64,000 nucleotides of DNA. Source: Hafnia psychrotolerans (GTDB lineage: Bacteria; Pseudomonadota; Gammaproteobacteria; Enterobacterales; Enterobacteriaceae). Where the stretch lies: contig NZ_BMFZ01000002.1 of NCBI RefSeq assembly GCF_014639435.1, positions 124,001 to 188,000 on the forward strand. Direction: 5' to 3'. The first letter of the stretch is position 1. Each line of letters begins with the position of its first letter. The position numbers and the translations under genes are program-made. Positions 38,059 to 48,008 of this stretch are shown here, in pieces. Below the pieces are notes generated by a model. It was not told where the DNA came from and did no database searches. It saw only the letters and a list, made by a program, of their open reading frames with translations.

Positions 38059-38459
38059 GGGCTCTTTTATGCGGCTCTCGCAGCTGCGCAGGTCACAATG
38101 GCCGTGTTTCAGGCACAGTGGCTATAGCCGCAAACTCCGCCGCTGCGCGGTTCTCTCATTTCGGGCTTCAACCCGCGTAAACCCCCACGCAGTTTTACGC
38201 CTCTCACTCGACGTCGTTTTGAACGCGGCCCACACTTTTTTAAAGACAAACACAGTTCCGATTTTGAAGTGAAGAAAGCTTCGGCCGCATTCAAAAATGA
38301 CGCCGAACGAACGGTGAGAAACTGTGAGCGGGTCTATTGCGAGCAGGTCCGAACCTGAAGTGAGGGTACCGCCTAAGCGGCGACATTTTGCGGCTATAAC
38401 AGAAACACCTGAAACACGGCCATTGTGACCCGCGCAGCTGCTGTTTTTAAAAGAGCCGG
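38059..38459. repeat. Long imperfect palindrome (~400 bp)
   Basis: Core arms 38081-38113 and 38408-38440 are inverted copies with one mismatch (CAGCTGCGC ... GTGTTTCAGG). TATAGCCGCAAA (38123-38134) recurs inverted at 38387-38398, and GCTCTTTT at 38061-38068 pairs with AAAAGAGC at 38449-38456. Weaker similarity continues towards a centre near 38258 (a GCGGCC block at 38226-38230 against GGCCGC at 38283-38288). Confidence 0.85.
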
Positions 38460-38464
38460 AGATT

Positions 38465-38496
38465 CTTAAGAGGCGCGGCGATAGGCGCCTCTTAAG
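38465..38496. repeat. Right perfect 12-bp stem, 8-nt loop
   Basis: CTTAAGAGGCGC (38465-38476) pairs perfectly with GCGCCTCTTAAG (38485-38496). Same stem and loop length as the left hairpin but a different sequence. Confidence 0.85.
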
Positions 38497-38582
38497 GCCG
38501 GTTTGGGTGGCAACCCAAGGTTTTGACCTTGTTCTTGAAGTTTGAATGTAAAGGCCAGTTTGGGTGGCAACCCAAGGCTCGA
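38496..38582 (+). repeat. Right direct-repeat pair with hairpins
   Basis: GTTTGGGTGGCAACCCAAGG (preceded by AAGGCC) appears near 38500-38520 and again near 38557-38577 with GGCC[G/A] variation; in each, TTGGGT pairs with ACCCAA. Followed by three GACGTT-like units. Confidence 0.8.
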
Positions 38583-38666
38583 CGTTGACGTTGACGTTGA
38601 AGCTGAATTGGAAAAAGCCTTTCCGGGCTTTCCCAAAGCCCAAAAAGCCCGCCGCGTCAGAAAACC

Positions 38667-41099
38667 CTACCGTTTTTCGACTGGCTGCTCCAACAACATG
38701 GTTTGCGTCTGAATCAGGCTAATACCGGCAGCGCGCAGCGCTTTGAGGATTTCATACCGCAAATCACTTTTGGTTCCACCGACCATACGCGGGCTGGCAA
38801 CGTAGCCGGTGATACTGAGCACAATTCCGGTCGGGCCGAGCTCGTTGAAACTGACCGACGGTGCCGGATTGTCGAGAATAGCTTCATGCAACACGTAGCA
38901 TTCCAACAACAGCGAGCGTACCTGTTCTGGGTCAATATCCAGTGGGAATGTCAGTGTGATCGTGGCGACCCCTTGGGCATTCCCCATGGTGGCGTTGCGT
39001 ACGTTTTGCGAGATGAACTGCGAATTCGGCACTATCACCGTTGAACGGTCGCTCAGTTGAATTTCCGTCGCGCGCACATTGATACGGCGGATATCCCCTT
39101 CCACACCGCTGATCGTCACCAGATCCCCCACTTTTACCGGACGCTCGGTCAGCAGGATCAGGCCAGAGATAAAGTTCTTCACAATCTCCTGCAAACCAAA
39201 ACCAATACCGACTGACAGCGCACTGACGATCCACGCCAATTTGTTCCACTCAATACCCAACGTGGATAAGGTCAGCAAAATAATCAGCACGTAACCCACG
39301 TTGGTAAATAGTGTTACCAACGAAGCGCGCATCCCTCGGTCCATCATGGTTTTGGGCAGGAAATCGTTATCCAGCCAAAGTTTGGCAGAACGCAATACAT
39401 ACCACCCCACCAACAGACACAAAATAGCGTTGACCGCATGTGCCGGGATGACATTGATGCTTTCCAGCCCTTTACCTCCCCAGATATCCACCACTTTGCT
39501 GAGTAATTCCAGCGGCGTCGTCGTACCGAAAGTACCATTAAGCAACGCCACTACCGCGAACAACACCAACAGGGCCTTACCTATGGCCGCAAACAGTGTG
39601 GCCGCCAATGACAGATGACGCTCATTAACACTCAGGCTACTTTTGAGCAGGCGGCCGCTGTAGGTTGTCGGTGCAAAGAAGCTTTCGCTAAAATCAACCA
39701 CGAGATTAATAAGCAAATAGAGGCAGGTTAGGACCAGTCCAACCCAGACCAGTTCATACGTCAGGAAACGGGCCAGCGGAATGTAACCAATCATCAGGCA
39801 AACCACGATGGCAACGGCAGTGGCGCTGATGGCCAGATTGATCAAACCGGCCATGGTAGAGCGCGCTTCCGGCTGTTCATCACGTGCCAACATGCGGCGA
39901 CGCATACGGTTGACCCGGACAGGAACAACCAGGCAACTGACCGCCACCAATAGCGCCGAGATACCGTTACCGAACAGTGTCACTGCCACGCTGGAGCCGA
40001 CCAGATTATTCATCTCTTCAACAATGCCGAAAAGAAAGATAAATGATGCCAGCACGATCGGGAATGGTGCCATGGTTTTGGCGATAGGATCAGAAACCGC
40101 GGGCAACCGCCATGAAGGATGACGGTTCGACAACAGCGCCGAGCCCAGCCCGGCAACCAGAGAGGATAAGATCGCCAGCCCGATAATCGCGTTGGCAAAT
40201 TCGAGCAACGCCGGCGATGTATCTGGCAGACGAGTAAAGAAGCGGCAAAACAACATCGCGCACATCCACTGGGCGACCACAATAATCGTGGTCGTTATCG
40301 TCGCCAGCAAACTCCGCCGCAGTCGCCCTCCAGGCAACCAACGCGGCAGTATCCAGCCCAGAGGGTGGTCGAATAGTCGGCGGCCAAACACTCCAGCCAC
40401 CAGCGCCAACAAGAGATAAAGCGCAGATCCTACCCGCCACTCGGGTTGCCACGCCTGATCCCAGGCACTTTTAATCTGCGAATTGAAATCATCAAAACGG
40501 GCAATATCGTTATCTTGCGGAGAAAGCAAGGGCGACCAAAAATTAACACTGAAAATACTGCCTGAATTAAGGGCAATCTGCGTTTTCAACGTGTCGCGTC
40601 GCAGCGCACCGATTTGTGACGACAAGTTCTGCGCACCGGTACGGATAGCGGTAGCTTGCTCAATTTGAGCATCCAGTAAGGTTTTACTGGCACTCAATTT
40701 GCTGCGCTGGCGGACCACCTCTGTCGTTTCGGGTAATGCGCCTGCGGCCGGAGCTGGACCCAGCACTTCAACCTGTGATTGGACCTGCGCCCGCTGCGGC
40801 CCAAGCGCCACCACCAGCTTGTCAGCATCTTCCGCAAGCTTCAGCGCATCATCATTTAGCGCACTGAGTTTTTTCTCGGTTTTGGCCGTCGCCACTTGCT
40901 GTTTGATCGCATCAAGCCGTTTTTGCAGCGCAGTCAGCGTCGCCGGGGCATCAATTTTTACCGGTCCAGTCGCCGTTTCACCTTCGGCGAGTGTCGTTTT
41001 TGGCGCCGTATTATCCCCGGCAGCCAGTGCCATCACAGGTGCGGCTAACAACCATAACAGCAGTGTCCACATCACCGACGCTTTGAAGAAATTATGCAT
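38667..41099 (-). CDS. DUF3772-MscS mechanosensitive channel family protein
   Basis: 810 residues: signal peptide (LLLWLLAAPVMALA), a periplasmic coiled-coil-rich DUF3772 domain (~50-200, TLTALQKRLDAIKQQVATAK), about ten transmembrane helices, and a C-terminal MscS core. The pore helix and beta domain are seen as ALSVGIGFGLQEIVKNFISG and VTISGVEGDIRRINVRATEI. The layout resembles YbiO/MscK-type large MscS homologues of the inner membrane that release solutes on hypo-osmotic shock. Its 3' end lies 6 bp from the composite repeat, so that element may form its terminator. Confidence 0.88.
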   Translation of the reverse strand: MHNFFKASVMWTLLLWLLAAPVMALAAGDNTAPKTTLAEGETATGPVKIDAPATLTALQKRLDAIKQQVATAKTEKKLSALNDDALKLAEDADKLVVALGPQRAQVQSQVEVLGPAPAAGALPETTEVVRQRSKLSASKTLLDAQIEQATAIRTGAQNLSSQIGALRRDTLKTQIALNSGSIFSVNFWSPLLSPQDNDIARFDDFNSQIKSAWDQAWQPEWRVGSALYLLLALVAGVFGRRLFDHPLGWILPRWLPGGRLRRSLLATITTTIIVVAQWMCAMLFCRFFTRLPDTSPALLEFANAIIGLAILSSLVAGLGSALLSNRHPSWRLPAVSDPIAKTMAPFPIVLASFIFLFGIVEEMNNLVGSSVAVTLFGNGISALLVAVSCLVVPVRVNRMRRRMLARDEQPEARSTMAGLINLAISATAVAIVVCLMIGYIPLARFLTYELVWVGLVLTCLYLLINLVVDFSESFFAPTTYSGRLLKSSLSVNERHLSLAATLFAAIGKALLVLFAVVALLNGTFGTTTPLELLSKVVDIWGGKGLESINVIPAHAVNAILCLLVGWYVLRSAKLWLDNDFLPKTMMDRGMRASLVTLFTNVGYVLIILLTLSTLGIEWNKLAWIVSALSVGIGFGLQEIVKNFISGLILLTERPVKVGDLVTISGVEGDIRRINVRATEIQLSDRSTVIVPNSQFISQNVRNATMGNAQGVATITLTFPLDIDPEQVRSLLLECYVLHEAILDNPAPSVSFNELGPTGIVLSITGYVASPRMVGGTKSDLRYEILKALRAAGISLIQTQTMLLEQPVEKR

Positions 41100-41271
41100 A
41101 AAGGAATGTATCCGTAACCTGGGGAATTATTATTTTTCAGTGTGATTAGAATAGCCACTCATTGACGTTTAAAGATCAGGTTTTTTCTGTATTACAGATA
41201 AAGTTCGTAAATAGTTTCCGATGCGCCAATACCCAACGCGGTAGCATCACGGGGGGTATCGACGACCGTTT

Positions 41272-42090
41272 TTAGCCTTGCTTACCCAGCATCAGGCGCA
41301 ATATAGCCGCTGAGTCCTGCATCGGCAGTGCCAGAATACCGGTATAGAGGGTGATAGAAATGTCGCAAACTTGGGCACGGTCTACATCCTCAGCGCCTAA
41401 ATCATTGAACATTTGCAATTTATCGCCGTATTTATCCTGTAATGCCTGACGTACCGGTACCATCAGTACCTTGATTTTTTCGCCGCTAACCACGGTGGGT
41501 TGCGCAGTCTGACCACTACCGCTGGCCAGCAGCAAGGCATTCATAGTGTCCAAATCTTTCTTAAACAGCTCAGGTGAAAGAACCTGCGCAGTGTTAACCC
41601 CGCCATTAATCTGCGGATAAAGGAATTTAAAACAGCTGCCGTCGTTACGGGCTTGCAGGGCCTGCATCTCTTCGAGACTGACCTTCATGGCGGCTATCAC
41701 GTTGACATCCGGTGCCGTATTCATCCGGCGGGAAAGCAAGTCTGACACCATTGGCTTAACTGTATCAATAGCTTCCTGCTGGGTTTTACCCTCTTTCTTC
41801 AGCCGAAGAATATTGCTGCGGATCTGGCTGTACAACGCCGGTTCCTGCGCTTTAATGGTGCTGTAAATAGGTAAAGCAGAGAGCATCTGATCGATTTCCT
41901 GCGTCTGAACATCACCCGCCAGACGTGGTTTGATCACGCCCTCATACAGAAAATTCCCACCCAGGATCACCACCAGAAAAATAATAATGGCGGGCGTACG
42001 GCCAATTTTACCTTTCTTGTTCAGGGCCTGCAGCACCCCCCCCAGAATGGCAGCAACCGCGCCCGCAATAATGACATCATTCCAATTCAT
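41272..42090 (-). CDS. Hypothetical membrane-anchored protein
   Basis: 272 residues from the ATG at 42090 (AGGAAACAGGGA upstream). A glycine/alanine segment (VIIAGAVAAILGGVLQAL) and a hydrophobic helix (AIIIFLVVILGGNFLYEGVI) lead into a soluble helical domain with two cysteines (GSCFKFLYP and AQVCDISITLY). No family recognised. Divergent from the YjiN-like gene by ~200 bp and in the same direction as the MscS-type gene. Confidence 0.75.
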   Translation of the reverse strand: MNWNDVIIAGAVAAILGGVLQALNKKGKIGRTPAIIIFLVVILGGNFLYEGVIKPRLAGDVQTQEIDQMLSALPIYSTIKAQEPALYSQIRSNILRLKKEGKTQQEAIDTVKPMVSDLLSRRMNTAPDVNVIAAMKVSLEEMQALQARNDGSCFKFLYPQINGGVNTAQVLSPELFKKDLDTMNALLLASGSGQTAQPTVVSGEKIKVLMVPVRQALQDKYGDKLQMFNDLGAEDVDRAQVCDISITLYTGILALPMQDSAAILRLMLGKQG

Positions 42091-42296
42091 TCCCTGTTTC
42101 CTTTTAGTTTCCAATTCACGCTAAGTAACCGACGCGCCGCCGGGCAGGATTTACCCTGAATACGCGTGATATAAAATTCTGTACGCAGTGTAATGCGCCG
42201 TGAGTTGATATCAATGACTCTTCTCATTTTATCTGCTGCGCGTTTCGCCATGAGAAAAAAGCTGACAGCGGGTAAACCAGTTCCTAAACTCCTGTA

Positions 42297-43583
42297 ATGG
42301 ATAAAGAACAAGAACTTCATCGAAGTAAACGTAATGCGCTGGGGCTGCTGCTGTTCGCCGCGGCCTTGTTTGTTGTCACACTTTTTCTCCCCCCTAACTT
42401 TTGGGTCTCTGGGCTGAAGGCGATTTGTGAAGCCGCGATGGTTGGCGCGCTGGCTGACTGGTTTGCGATAGTCGCGCTTTTTCGTCGGGTGCCAGTGCCG
42501 TTTATCGCGGCACACACAGCGATTATCCCCAAGAACAAAGACAAAATTGCCGATAATCTGGCGGTCTTCGTGCAGGAAAAGTTCCTCGCGCCCGCCTCCA
42601 TTGTCGAATTGATTCGCCAGCATGATCCTGCCCAGATGCTCTCCGAGTGGCTGAATGCGCCGGACAACGCCCCGCGCTTCGCCGGGTATATGATCAAAAT
42701 AATGCGGAGTTTTCTCGATGTCACAGACGATCAGCGCATCGCCCAGTTGATCAAACGGGGGCTGTTTCGCGTGATCGACAAAATCGATTTATCACAGTCG
42801 TTGGCCACAGTATTGGAAAGTCTGACCAAAGACGGTCGTCATCAGGAGCTACTGGATCAAGCTATGGATCAGCTCGAGCTGTTGTTAGCCAAAGAGAGCA
42901 CCCGAACGCTTATCTCCAGTCAGATTGTGAGCTGGATGAAGCGTGAACATCCTCTCACGGCCAAATTGCTGCCTACCGGCTGGCTCGGCAAAAATGGCGC
43001 TGAGATGGTGTCGAACGCGGTCAATTCCGTACTTGATGACATGGGTAACGATAAAACCCATGCTTTCCGCAAAGGTTTTGACCGTTCGGTACAGGGATTA
43101 ATAGGAAAATTACAACATGACCCAGCCATCGCCCAAAAAGCGGAAGAGATTAAGCAATATCTGAAGAATGACAGAAAACTCAATGGCTACGTCATGCAGC
43201 TGTGGAGCGATATGCGGGGATGGTTGAAAGACGACGTCGACAACCCAGATTCCAAAGTACGCGCCAAAATAACGGAATCCGGTCAGTGGCTCGGTCAGGC
43301 GCTGGAGCACGATCCCACATTGCGCGCGTCGCTGAATACGCAGATGGAAACGGTCGCGGCCAGAATGGCACCGGATTTCGCCGAGTTCCTCACCCGGCAT
43401 ATTAGCGACACGGTAAAAAGTTGGGACGCAAAGGATATGTCACGGCAAATTGAGCTTAATATCGGCAAGGACCTACAGTTTATCCGTATCAACGGCACCT
43501 TGGTTGGGGCGTTTATCGGCCTGGTGTTATATCTGTTGTCCCAATTACCCGCATTGTTGCCGTGGGTGCTGGCGAGAGTGTAG
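42297..43583 (+). CDS. yjiN: DUF445 family inner-membrane protein (YjiN-like)
   Basis: 428 residues, matching E. coli YjiN in length and layout: an N-terminal helix ([20 protein letters not shown]), the family-specific [20 protein letters not shown], a long helical coiled region (residues ~80-390) and a C-terminal transmembrane helix ([20 protein letters not shown] region). Function unknown; DUF445 proteins are membrane proteins with a cytosolic or periplasmic helical body. Convergent with gldA, with a small terminator between. Confidence 0.88.
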   Translation: MDKEQELHRSKRNALGLLLFAAALFVVTLFLPPNFWVSGLKAICEAAMVGALADWFAIVALFRRVPVPFIAAHTAIIPKNKDKIADNLAVFVQEKFLAPASIVELIRQHDPAQMLSEWLNAPDNAPRFAGYMIKIMRSFLDVTDDQRIAQLIKRGLFRVIDKIDLSQSLATVLESLTKDGRHQELLDQAMDQLELLLAKESTRTLISSQIVSWMKREHPLTAKLLPTGWLGKNGAEMVSNAVNSVLDDMGNDKTHAFRKGFDRSVQGLIGKLQHDPAIAQKAEEIKQYLKNDRKLNGYVMQLWSDMRGWLKDDVDNPDSKVRAKITESGQWLGQALEHDPTLRASLNTQMETVAARMAPDFAEFLTRHISDTVKSWDAKDMSRQIELNIGKDLQFIRINGTLVGAFIGLVLYLLSQLPALLPWVLARV

Positions 43584-43588
43584 AAAAT

Positions 43589-43608
43589 CTCCCCCGTAAC
43601 CGGGGGAG
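43589..43608. terminator. Bidirectional terminator, yjiN/gldA
   Basis: CTCCCCC pairs with GGGGGAG around a 6-nt loop, between convergent stops 43583 and 43617. Confidence 0.7.
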
Positions 43609-43616
43609 CATCACGA

Positions 43617-44714
43617 TCACTTAACTGTTTTACTGAATGCATCCACGGCCAGAATAGCGTTAGCGACATCTTCCGGTGACAAATGTTGATTCAGGTTACC
43701 GAGGGTATCGCCCTTGCCACCGGCCAACGCGCCCACCTTCACCAGGTTTTCGTAAGATTCATTTTCAAGATGCATCTCTTTTAACGTGGTCGGCATTTTG
43801 ATGGCGCGATAAAAACGCACATAACGGGCAATTTCCTGGTCCGGACGCTGTTCAAGCACCATCTGCGTTAACGTGCCATAAGCGACTTTCTCACCGTGGG
43901 TCAAGTGGTGAATATCCCCTGAAATCGCAGTAAAACCATTGTGGATCGCATGTGCGCCCGCCAAACCTGCGTTTTCAAAACCTAGCCCAGACAGCAGCGT
44001 ATTGGCTTCAACGACGGCTTCAACGGCTGGCGTCACCAGCTTTTGCTCTACGGCGGTGTAAGCACTGTAGCCATAAGTCAGCAGGGTTTTTTCACAAGCT
44101 TCGGCAATCGCCATACCGGCAATAGTCGGGTCACCGCCCACCATTGATTGTGAATGCGAACGCAGTACGGCTTGCGCTTCGACGAAGGTCGCCAAACCAT
44201 CCGCAATGCCGGAGGCAAACAGACGCACTGGCGCCTGCGCGCAAACTTGGGTATCCACCAGCACCAGATCCGGGTTTTTATCGTAGAAACGGTAAGTATC
44301 AAACACGCCTGTGTCGGTATAAATGACCGAAAGCGCACTGCAAGGTGCATCGGTCGAGGCCACGGTCGGGACGATTACCACGTTCTGTTTGAGTTCGTCA
44401 GCAATCGCTTTGGCGGTATCTAGCGTCTTACCGCCGCCAAGCCCAACCACGACATGAGTGCCGGCTTTGCGGGCAATCTCAGCCAGTCGGGTGATCTCAT
44501 TGGATGACGCTTCACCTTTAAATGGCTCATAGAGGAAGGGCACTTCGGCTTTTTTCAGTGAGGCTGTCACGCGCTCGCCAATAATGCCCCATACCCTATC
44601 ATCGGCGATCAGCAGAGACTTACCCCCCAGCGCAGGCAGGTACTCCCCCAGTTCATCCAGCACACCGCTACCTTGTACGTATTTTCGTGGCGAAGAGAAG
44701 ATAAATTTACTCAT
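43617..44714 (-). CDS. gldA: Glycerol dehydrogenase GldA
   Basis: 365 residues (E. coli 367), NAD+-dependent, zinc-containing; oxidises glycerol to dihydroxyacetone. NAD-binding VVGLGGGKTLDTAKAIADEL and the long stretch VPTVASTDAPCSALSVIYTD match the E. coli enzyme almost exactly. Zinc ligands: Asp in GIADGLATFVEA and His in AHAIHNGFTAI and LTHGEKVAYGTL. Cytosolic. It stands alone here; dhaKLM and fsaB/ptsA, its usual partners, are not in this window. Confidence 0.93.
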   Translation of the reverse strand: MSKFIFSSPRKYVQGSGVLDELGEYLPALGGKSLLIADDRVWGIIGERVTASLKKAEVPFLYEPFKGEASSNEITRLAEIARKAGTHVVVGLGGGKTLDTAKAIADELKQNVVIVPTVASTDAPCSALSVIYTDTGVFDTYRFYDKNPDLVLVDTQVCAQAPVRLFASGIADGLATFVEAQAVLRSHSQSMVGGDPTIAGMAIAEACEKTLLTYGYSAYTAVEQKLVTPAVEAVVEANTLLSGLGFENAGLAGAHAIHNGFTAISGDIHHLTHGEKVAYGTLTQMVLEQRPDQEIARYVRFYRAIKMPTTLKEMHLENESYENLVKVGALAGGKGDTLGNLNQHLSPEDVANAILAVDAFSKTVK

Positions 44715-45158
44715 GATAAAGACCTCTTTCCGTTGAAAAACCTACCTTGAGACTACGCTTCTGCACAGTAAATTCACATTATTAAATCTAATAATAACCG
44801 CATGAAATGGTAAGGAAAAAACATCAGGAAAAACGGCGCAATAAAAATTATTCTCTTCGGCACCCAATCTTCCAACGCAAGGTTTTAACTATCAAATCTA
44901 TAAATAAATGCGCCTTTTATTTATCAAAAGAGTCAGTAGAATGCTTCGTATTGGCAGCACGACATGAGCAGCTGCAAACGATTCAGCTCGTTATTAACCA
45001 TTCTGTTTAACTTTCAACATTAATGAATTCCCAGAGAATTGGCGTGGTATCAAGGCAGCACAAAACGCATCCCGATGCGCTAAACACATTCGGCGATTTG
45101 GGTGAGTGAACACAGCAAACCTGATGCGGCGCCAAACATGACGGAATTGAGGGATAAC
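44715..45158. other. Intergenic stretch, no recognised gene
   Basis: About 440 bp, AT-rich (especially 44770-44940) upstream of gldA and before the 60-residue gene. Short ORFs lack domain features. Probably holds gldA promoter elements. Confidence 0.4.
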
Positions 45159-45341
45159 ATGTATAACTTCCAGCGTTACCAGGCAAAAGAATTAGCTCTT
45201 GCATACATGAGCGGTAAGTCACATGACTTTTCACCACAAGAGTTTTTGCAGCAAGTCAAAGTGATGGAGAAATCCTTCGACGCCTTGATGAGGACAGGTC
45301 ATGAACCTGCGCAGCGAGCCATGCTGGTAAAAGCATTCTGA
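45159..45341 (+). CDS. Hypothetical small protein
   Basis: 60 residues from the ATG at 45159 (AGGGA close upstream); the frame also extends back to a GTG at 45102. Composition is soluble and mostly helical (YQAKELALAYMSGKSHDFSP, EFLQQVKVMEKSFDALMRTG), with a C-terminal VKAF. No family recognised. A strong terminator lies ~100 bp on, between it and convergent opgD. Confidence 0.5.
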   Translation: MYNFQRYQAKELALAYMSGKSHDFSPQEFLQQVKVMEKSFDALMRTGHEPAQRAMLVKAF

Positions 45342-45440
45342 ATAATTTGTTTTATAAACCCAATGCCGCTGAGGTCTCCTGTGTCGGGTAAATCAGCAAG
45401 AACAAGCGTCTCATTCATCGGCGAAATAGCGTAAAACAAG

Positions 45441-45467
45441 AAGCCCCGCTCGGAAGAGACGGGGCTT
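45441..45467. terminator. Bidirectional terminator before opgD 3' end
   Basis: AAGCCCCGCT ... ACGGGGCTT stem with ~8-nt loop and flanking A/T bases, 30 bp from the opgD stop. Confidence 0.8.
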
Positions 45468-45497
45468 TGTTATTGATGATCGGTAAACAAATCGTGG

Positions 45498-47192
45498 TTA
45501 ACTCATCTGGCGGTCATCGATATAACGACGTTGGTCTGGGGCTGGCGGGAAGTACTGATATAACCAGGTTTCAGTGAGTGCGGTATTGCCGGTTTTAACA
45601 TACATACGCAACTCAACCGGCTCGACTGAATCGCTATCCGGATACCAGTCGAACAAAATGCGATAGCCGTCAAACGGCTGCACATACAGGATTTCGATAT
45701 CTTTAATTTTACCGGCTGACACGTTGATCACCGGTGCCAGGCCTTTGTCGGCGTTGGCTTTCAACTCACCACCAATAAAATCAACAGCGAAACGGCGTGC
45801 CCAGACTTTTGGGTAATGTTCTCCCGGCGCCCACCCTTCAGGGAATCCTCCCATGCCAGTGCGGGTGGCCAGCACGTTGTCCAGCGGGCTGTGCTCTGGT
45901 GGCGTGCTGCTCCAGTAGAGTTTGTAACTGAAATCGAACGAGTCACCGGCCTTGACCGGTTTCTCCGGCTGCCAAAAGCAGACAATGTTATCCAGCGTTT
46001 CACCGGTGGTCGGGATTTCCAGCAGATTGACCGCCCCTTTCCCCCAGTCTCCTACCGGCTCCACCCACAGGCTCGGGCGTTTGTTATACCAGCCGATCAC
46101 GTCCTGATAGTTATTGAACTCATGATCCAGTTGTAACAGGCCGAACCCTTTTGGATTTTCATCAGCAAAGGCGTTGAACTGTAACTTCTTCGGATTATTC
46201 AGCGGACGACATACCCATTCACCATTTCCGCGCCACATCGCCAGACGATCTGAGTCATGAATTTGCGGGTGAATAGTATCGCAGCGGCCACGTTCGCTGG
46301 TGCCACAGCTATACATGCTGGTCATTGGCGAGATGCCGAGCTGTTTAATGTCTTTACGGGCGTTGATATGCTTTTCGATTTCCATCACCACGCGGGTCGG
46401 TTCGCAGTGAATGATGAAGCGATAGGCACCGGTGATGCTCGGGCCATCGAGCAACGCGTAAACCGTGAAGGTGGTATCGCCCGATTTTGGCGTGTCAAAC
46501 CAGAAAGCGGTGAAGTCTGGGAACTCTTCAGGCACGCCGGCGAAAGTATCTACCGCCACACCTCGTGCTGACAGACCATACTGATAAGTGTCATCCACCG
46601 CACGGAAATAGCTGGCACCGAGAAACGACACCACGTCCCGGCGGGTCAGCTCAGGTGCTTTGTTGACTTTAAATCCGGCAAATCCGAGGTTGGTAATACC
46701 TTCGAGTTGTTCGGTTTTCACACCCGCATCGTGGTATTTGAACAGCTCGGGACGGAAGTGAATTTCACGGGCCAGATGCTGCTCGGTATCTACCGAGTAC
46801 ATACGCACCCGGCGTTTGAAGCCCATGCCGACGTGGAATAACTCAACGTCGAGCTGACGATTCGGGAGGTCATGCCACAGCGAATGGTCGTGATCGTACT
46901 GGATGGCGTTATAGGCCTGTGGCGTCAGGTCAGCCAGCGTCTGCGGCAGAGGCTGAGGCGGACCGCCAAAAGGTTGTGAAGCGAGGGAGCTGGCCATCTT
47001 TTGCAGCACCGAGAAGTCGAAAGTGGTGGCGCCACCATCTGCTACGTTCTCTTGCGCTGCGGCTGCAGATCGCGTGAACACGGATGCCATGGCTGGCACC
47101 CCGCAGTAGGCGGCAAACGCCATTGATGCTTTAATAAATGCTCTTCGTTCCATGCCAGAAGGGTTTCCTGTGCCATGCAGTAAATTATCCAT
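45498..47192 (-). CDS. opgD: Glucan biosynthesis protein D (OpgD/MdoD)
   Basis: 564 residues as opened at 47192; the E. coli start corresponds to the Met at 47153 ([16 protein letters not shown]), 13 residues in, and neither has a strong RBS. Twin-arginine signal [10 protein letters not shown] then AAAAQ cleavage: folded export by Tat to the periplasm. Shapes osmoregulated periplasmic glucans. Family regions: [92 protein letters not shown]. Its paralogue opgG is elsewhere. Upstream lies an 800-bp gene-free stretch. Confidence 0.93.
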   Translation of the reverse strand: MDNLLHGTGNPSGMERRAFIKASMAFAAYCGVPAMASVFTRSAAAAQENVADGGATTFDFSVLQKMASSLASQPFGGPPQPLPQTLADLTPQAYNAIQYDHDHSLWHDLPNRQLDVELFHVGMGFKRRVRMYSVDTEQHLAREIHFRPELFKYHDAGVKTEQLEGITNLGFAGFKVNKAPELTRRDVVSFLGASYFRAVDDTYQYGLSARGVAVDTFAGVPEEFPDFTAFWFDTPKSGDTTFTVYALLDGPSITGAYRFIIHCEPTRVVMEIEKHINARKDIKQLGISPMTSMYSCGTSERGRCDTIHPQIHDSDRLAMWRGNGEWVCRPLNNPKKLQFNAFADENPKGFGLLQLDHEFNNYQDVIGWYNKRPSLWVEPVGDWGKGAVNLLEIPTTGETLDNIVCFWQPEKPVKAGDSFDFSYKLYWSSTPPEHSPLDNVLATRTGMGGFPEGWAPGEHYPKVWARRFAVDFIGGELKANADKGLAPVINVSAGKIKDIEILYVQPFDGYRILFDWYPDSDSVEPVELRMYVKTGNTALTETWLYQYFPPAPDQRRYIDDRQMS

Positions 47193-48008
47193 AAGTGTCT
47201 ATCGCCGCCGAAAGGCAATGTGCCAGACTGCGCGAAAGGCACCTAGGGCATGTGAAAATTATGACCTCAAGGCTAACGTAAAATTCACATGGCGAGTACC
47301 ATAAAATTAAGTGCTTTGAGCTAAAAATAGCTTGCACAGGATGACGCTTCAGGCATGTGAGATCGCCACTGTAAGCGGCATGAAAGACCGCTTACGCAAA
47401 TTTTAAATGATCCTTACCGAACCTTTATCTGCTGATCAAACCTGCTTGCCAACGTCTTTTTTAAGATGAATCTGTTACATTCCAGGTTAATAAATGGTTA
47501 TGGGAATATTAACAATCATGGAGTGTGCGATTTTCTTTAGCTTCTCATTAAGCAGGATTGAATGCCTGATTCTCAAATTCGGCAATGGACCCGATCACTC
47601 TATTCACCATTAACCACGACCGCCGCCAGGCTGTTGCGCTGCTGTATTAATGTTCAGTAACAATATACATTATTAGTTTTTAACAATTGCACGAAAAATA
47701 ATAATCCTGCTAATCAACTTCCTTGCACTAAATCCTAAAGTTTTATTAAACTATTCACGCTATGTGACTAGCATTATTAAGAATATTGCCACTCAGCAAC
47801 GCCTGCGAGTGAAACGCCTTCCCCCATAACGACTTAAATCAAATTTAACTGGCACACTCATGTCGATTATGTGCTAAAAAATACCTTTGAACTCTATGGG
47901 CTTTTGTTGCAAAAAGGGTATCAGCAGTCCGCATTTTAGTTTCCACCAACAAAAATAGCGCACGATGTAAATATTATGACCAATAGGTAGGTCCTACGAG
48001 GATTGACA
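47193..48008. other. Long gene-free stretch between opgD and the LuxR gene
   Basis: About 815 bp, AT-rich in 47640-47930, with no ORF of note on either strand. One clear inverted repeat: GTAAGCGG (47371-47378) with CCGCTTAC (47388-47395). The length and AT content suggest large regulatory regions for both divergent genes or a lost gene; no RNA gene identified. Confidence 0.4.

Larger units (their letters stand above)
37877..38660. repeat. Composite, mirror-symmetric noncoding repeat element
   Basis: Occupies nearly all of the gap between the convergent CorA-like and MscS-type genes. From outside to inside: short tandem repeats (ATTCAA x4 at 37899-37922; GACGTT-type at 38581-38602), paired direct-repeat hairpins (37921-37946 and 37994-38019 on the left; 38496-38520 and 38552-38577 on the right), two perfect 12-bp/8-nt hairpins (38021-38052, 38465-38496), and a long imperfect inverted repeat (about 38059-38230 against 38284-38459). 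ORFs across it are artefacts of the symmetry. No transposase or match to a known element is visible; function unknown. Confidence 0.8.

Noticed and set aside
37921-38582. Possible CRISPR array from the direct repeats
   Set aside because: Only two copies on each side, unequal in sequence between sides, with hairpins and no regular spacers; no cas genes.
38122-38643. 173-codon minus-strand ORF inside the composite repeat
   Set aside because: It runs through hairpins and inverted repeats, its peptide is low-complexity with a repeated PWVATQTGL phrase made by the direct repeats, and it matches no family.
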